Assembly: GCA_030671315.1 (NCBI GenBank)
Contig: DAOUZW010000064.1
Span: 1 to 6,580, forward strand
Origin: Candidatus Bathyarchaeota archaeon
Lineage (GTDB): Archaea > Thermoproteota > Bathyarchaeia > 40CM-2-53-6 > RBG-13-38-9
Reading direction: 5' to 3'
Length of the DNA: 6,580 nucleotides
In this document: in pieces, positions 5,488-6,580 of the stretch
How the letters are laid out: each line of letters begins with the position of its first letter
Numbering within the stretch: position 1 is the first letter of the stretch
The notes under the pieces: model-generated
What the model was told of the DNA's origin: nothing
Seen by the model: the letters and a program-made list of their open reading frames with translations, nothing else
The model's database searches: none
Translations under genes and position numbers: made by a program

Positions 5488-6580
5488 ATCGTCTTATTCG
5501 TGATACTGTAGTCGTAGCTCAAAAAGAGCTGAAACAGCTTAGCAGAGATCCATTATCTCTTGCCTTAACTGTGATGTTTCCAATCATTTTGATCAGTATA
5601 TTCATTGTTATTTCTTCAGCCTTTGGTAATCCGAACATCGTTTCAATCGTTATAGCAGACTTAGATGGATCAGGAGAATCGAAGATTCTCATTGATAAAA
5701 TAGCGTCAACTGAATTGGTTCGTATATCTCAATTGGTACAAACTGAAGAAAAAGCTAGGGAGGTTGTTGAATCAGGTGAGGTAATAGGATCGCTCGTTAT
5801 TCCTGCCGGATTCGGAAACAGACTTCTCAACGCACAAGAAGCATTTCTTGTAGTGCAAACAGATAATACGAAGATGATGGCTAGTATGAATATAATTAGA
5901 GCGGTTACTGAACAAAAACAGGAACTCTTAGACGATCTGATGGAGCAATATGACTTAAGAACCGCTTCTGTTGAAATTGTGTCTAGACCAATTTCGGGAC
6001 GTCCGCCAACCGGGGATTTCATACTGCCAGGGCAATTAGGAATGATCATTATTTTGGGTGCCTTTGATGATGCAGTCAATGCTATGACCCGAGAGCGTGA
6101 ACGTGGGACCTTTCCCAGACTTGCACTTACCCCTATGAATATTTTCTCTATCTATAGCGGAAAAATGGTATCAACTCTAGTCATAAACGCATTGCGGACT
6201 ACATTTATGCTCATCATCTTTGTTTGGAATGGTTTAGTAATTCAAGGAAACATAGCACTGATTTATGTAACGACCTCATTGATCGCTATGTTTACTCTAT
6301 CCTTCGGTCTGCTGATTTCATCTAGAGTTCGTAGTTCTGCAAATTTGACAATTTTAGAAATTGCTATCACTTTTCCGCTATTTCAGCTAGCAGGAGCATT
6401 TTCAGCACCAGAAGTACTTGCTCCTGCTGGTCGAGCAATATCAAGAAGTCTTCCTTGGACATATGGTATTGAAGCTTTAAGGCGAATAATGTATCTTGGT
6501 CTGGGTTTGGAAGGTGTAGCAGGTAATCTAGCAATATTGTTGATAAGCACGATGATCCTCCTCCCAATAGCAACTCTGCT
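5484..6580 (+). CDS. ABC-2 type exporter permease, second subunit (C-terminus outside window)
   Basis: The frame is open for 365 codons to the window end. Family length suggests that only the last few to about twenty residues are missing. Helix 1 (about 26-47) is followed by an extracellular loop (about 48-178) with VIPAGFGNRLL (105-115), helix 2 (about 181-200), the coupling motif TRERERGTFPRLALTP (202-217), then helices at about 228-252, 257-279 and 286-306, the motif LPWTYGIEALRR (323-334) and a last helix from about 345. Helix 2 carries two adjacent acidic residues (Asp195, Asp196), unusual in a membrane segment. The ATG overlaps the preceding stop as ATGA and has its own SD, so the two permeases are probably made in step and pair as a heterodimer with two ATPase copies. 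The substrate is unknown. Confidence 0.92.
   Translation, partial: MNRLIRDTVVVAQKELKQLSRDPLSLALTVMFPIILISIFIVISSAFGNPNIVSIVIADLDGSGESKILIDKIASTELVRISQLVQTEEKAREVVESGEVIGSLVIPAGFGNRLLNAQEAFLVVQTDNTKMMASMNIIRAVTEQKQELLDDLMEQYDLRTASVEIVSRPISGRPPTGDFILPGQLGMIIILGAFDDAVNAMTRERERGTFPRLALTPMNIFSIYSGKMVSTLVINALRTTFMLIIFVWNGLVIQGNIALIYVTTSLIAMFTLSFGLLISSRVRSSANLTILEIAITFPLFQLAGAFSAPEVLAPAGRAISRSLPWTYGIEALRRIMYLGLGLEGVAGNLAILLISTMILLPIATL

Noticed and set aside
5729..6079. Minus-strand open frame of 116 residues
   Set aside because: Opposite the extracellular loop and helix 2 of the second permease; no independent support.

Overview
The window looks archaeal. Three TATA-like boxes sit about 35 to 90 bases ahead of start codons. 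Genes at the head of a transcript have weak or no Shine-Dalgarno (SD) sequences, while the internal gene at 5484 has a clear one. The secreted proteins are of kinds common in archaeal envelopes: CARDB/COG1361-like repeats, carboxypeptidase-regulatory-like domains and many N-glycosylation sequons. The DNA is AT-rich. A member of Thermoproteota (Nitrososphaeria, Caldarchaeales or Bathyarchaeia type) is my guess from protein style only; no rRNA or marker gene is present to settle it.

There are two divergent gene sets around a promoter region at 3112-3284. On the minus strand, reading leftward, comes a 416-residue membrane-anchored extracellular protein with three CARDB-like repeats (3111-1861). 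After a 48-base gap follows a large secreted protein (1812 to base 1, C-terminus outside the window). It has a signal peptide, an unrecognised N-terminal region and two carboxypeptidase-regulatory-like beta-sandwich modules. This second gene is open from its start to the window edge.

On the plus strand is an ABC-2 type exporter: a DrrA/CcmA-type ATPase (3285-4265) and two paralogous but divergent permeases (4333-5487 and 5484 to the window end). Each permease has six predicted helices and a large extracellular loop after the first. The permeases overlap by ATGA. A functional transporter would probably be two ATPase copies plus one of each permease.

No substrate can be read from the sequence. 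The head-to-head arrangement suggests, but does not prove, that the exporter and the two surface proteins work together, for example in envelope assembly or export of a lipid, glycan or peptide. The intergenic regions hold candidate regulatory elements: a palindrome beside the ATPase TATA box, a 9-base direct repeat around the expected transcription start, and two related 14-base palindromes ahead of the ATPase and the first permease. No tRNA, rRNA, CRISPR array, insertion sequence or gene-free stretch over 300 bases was seen.
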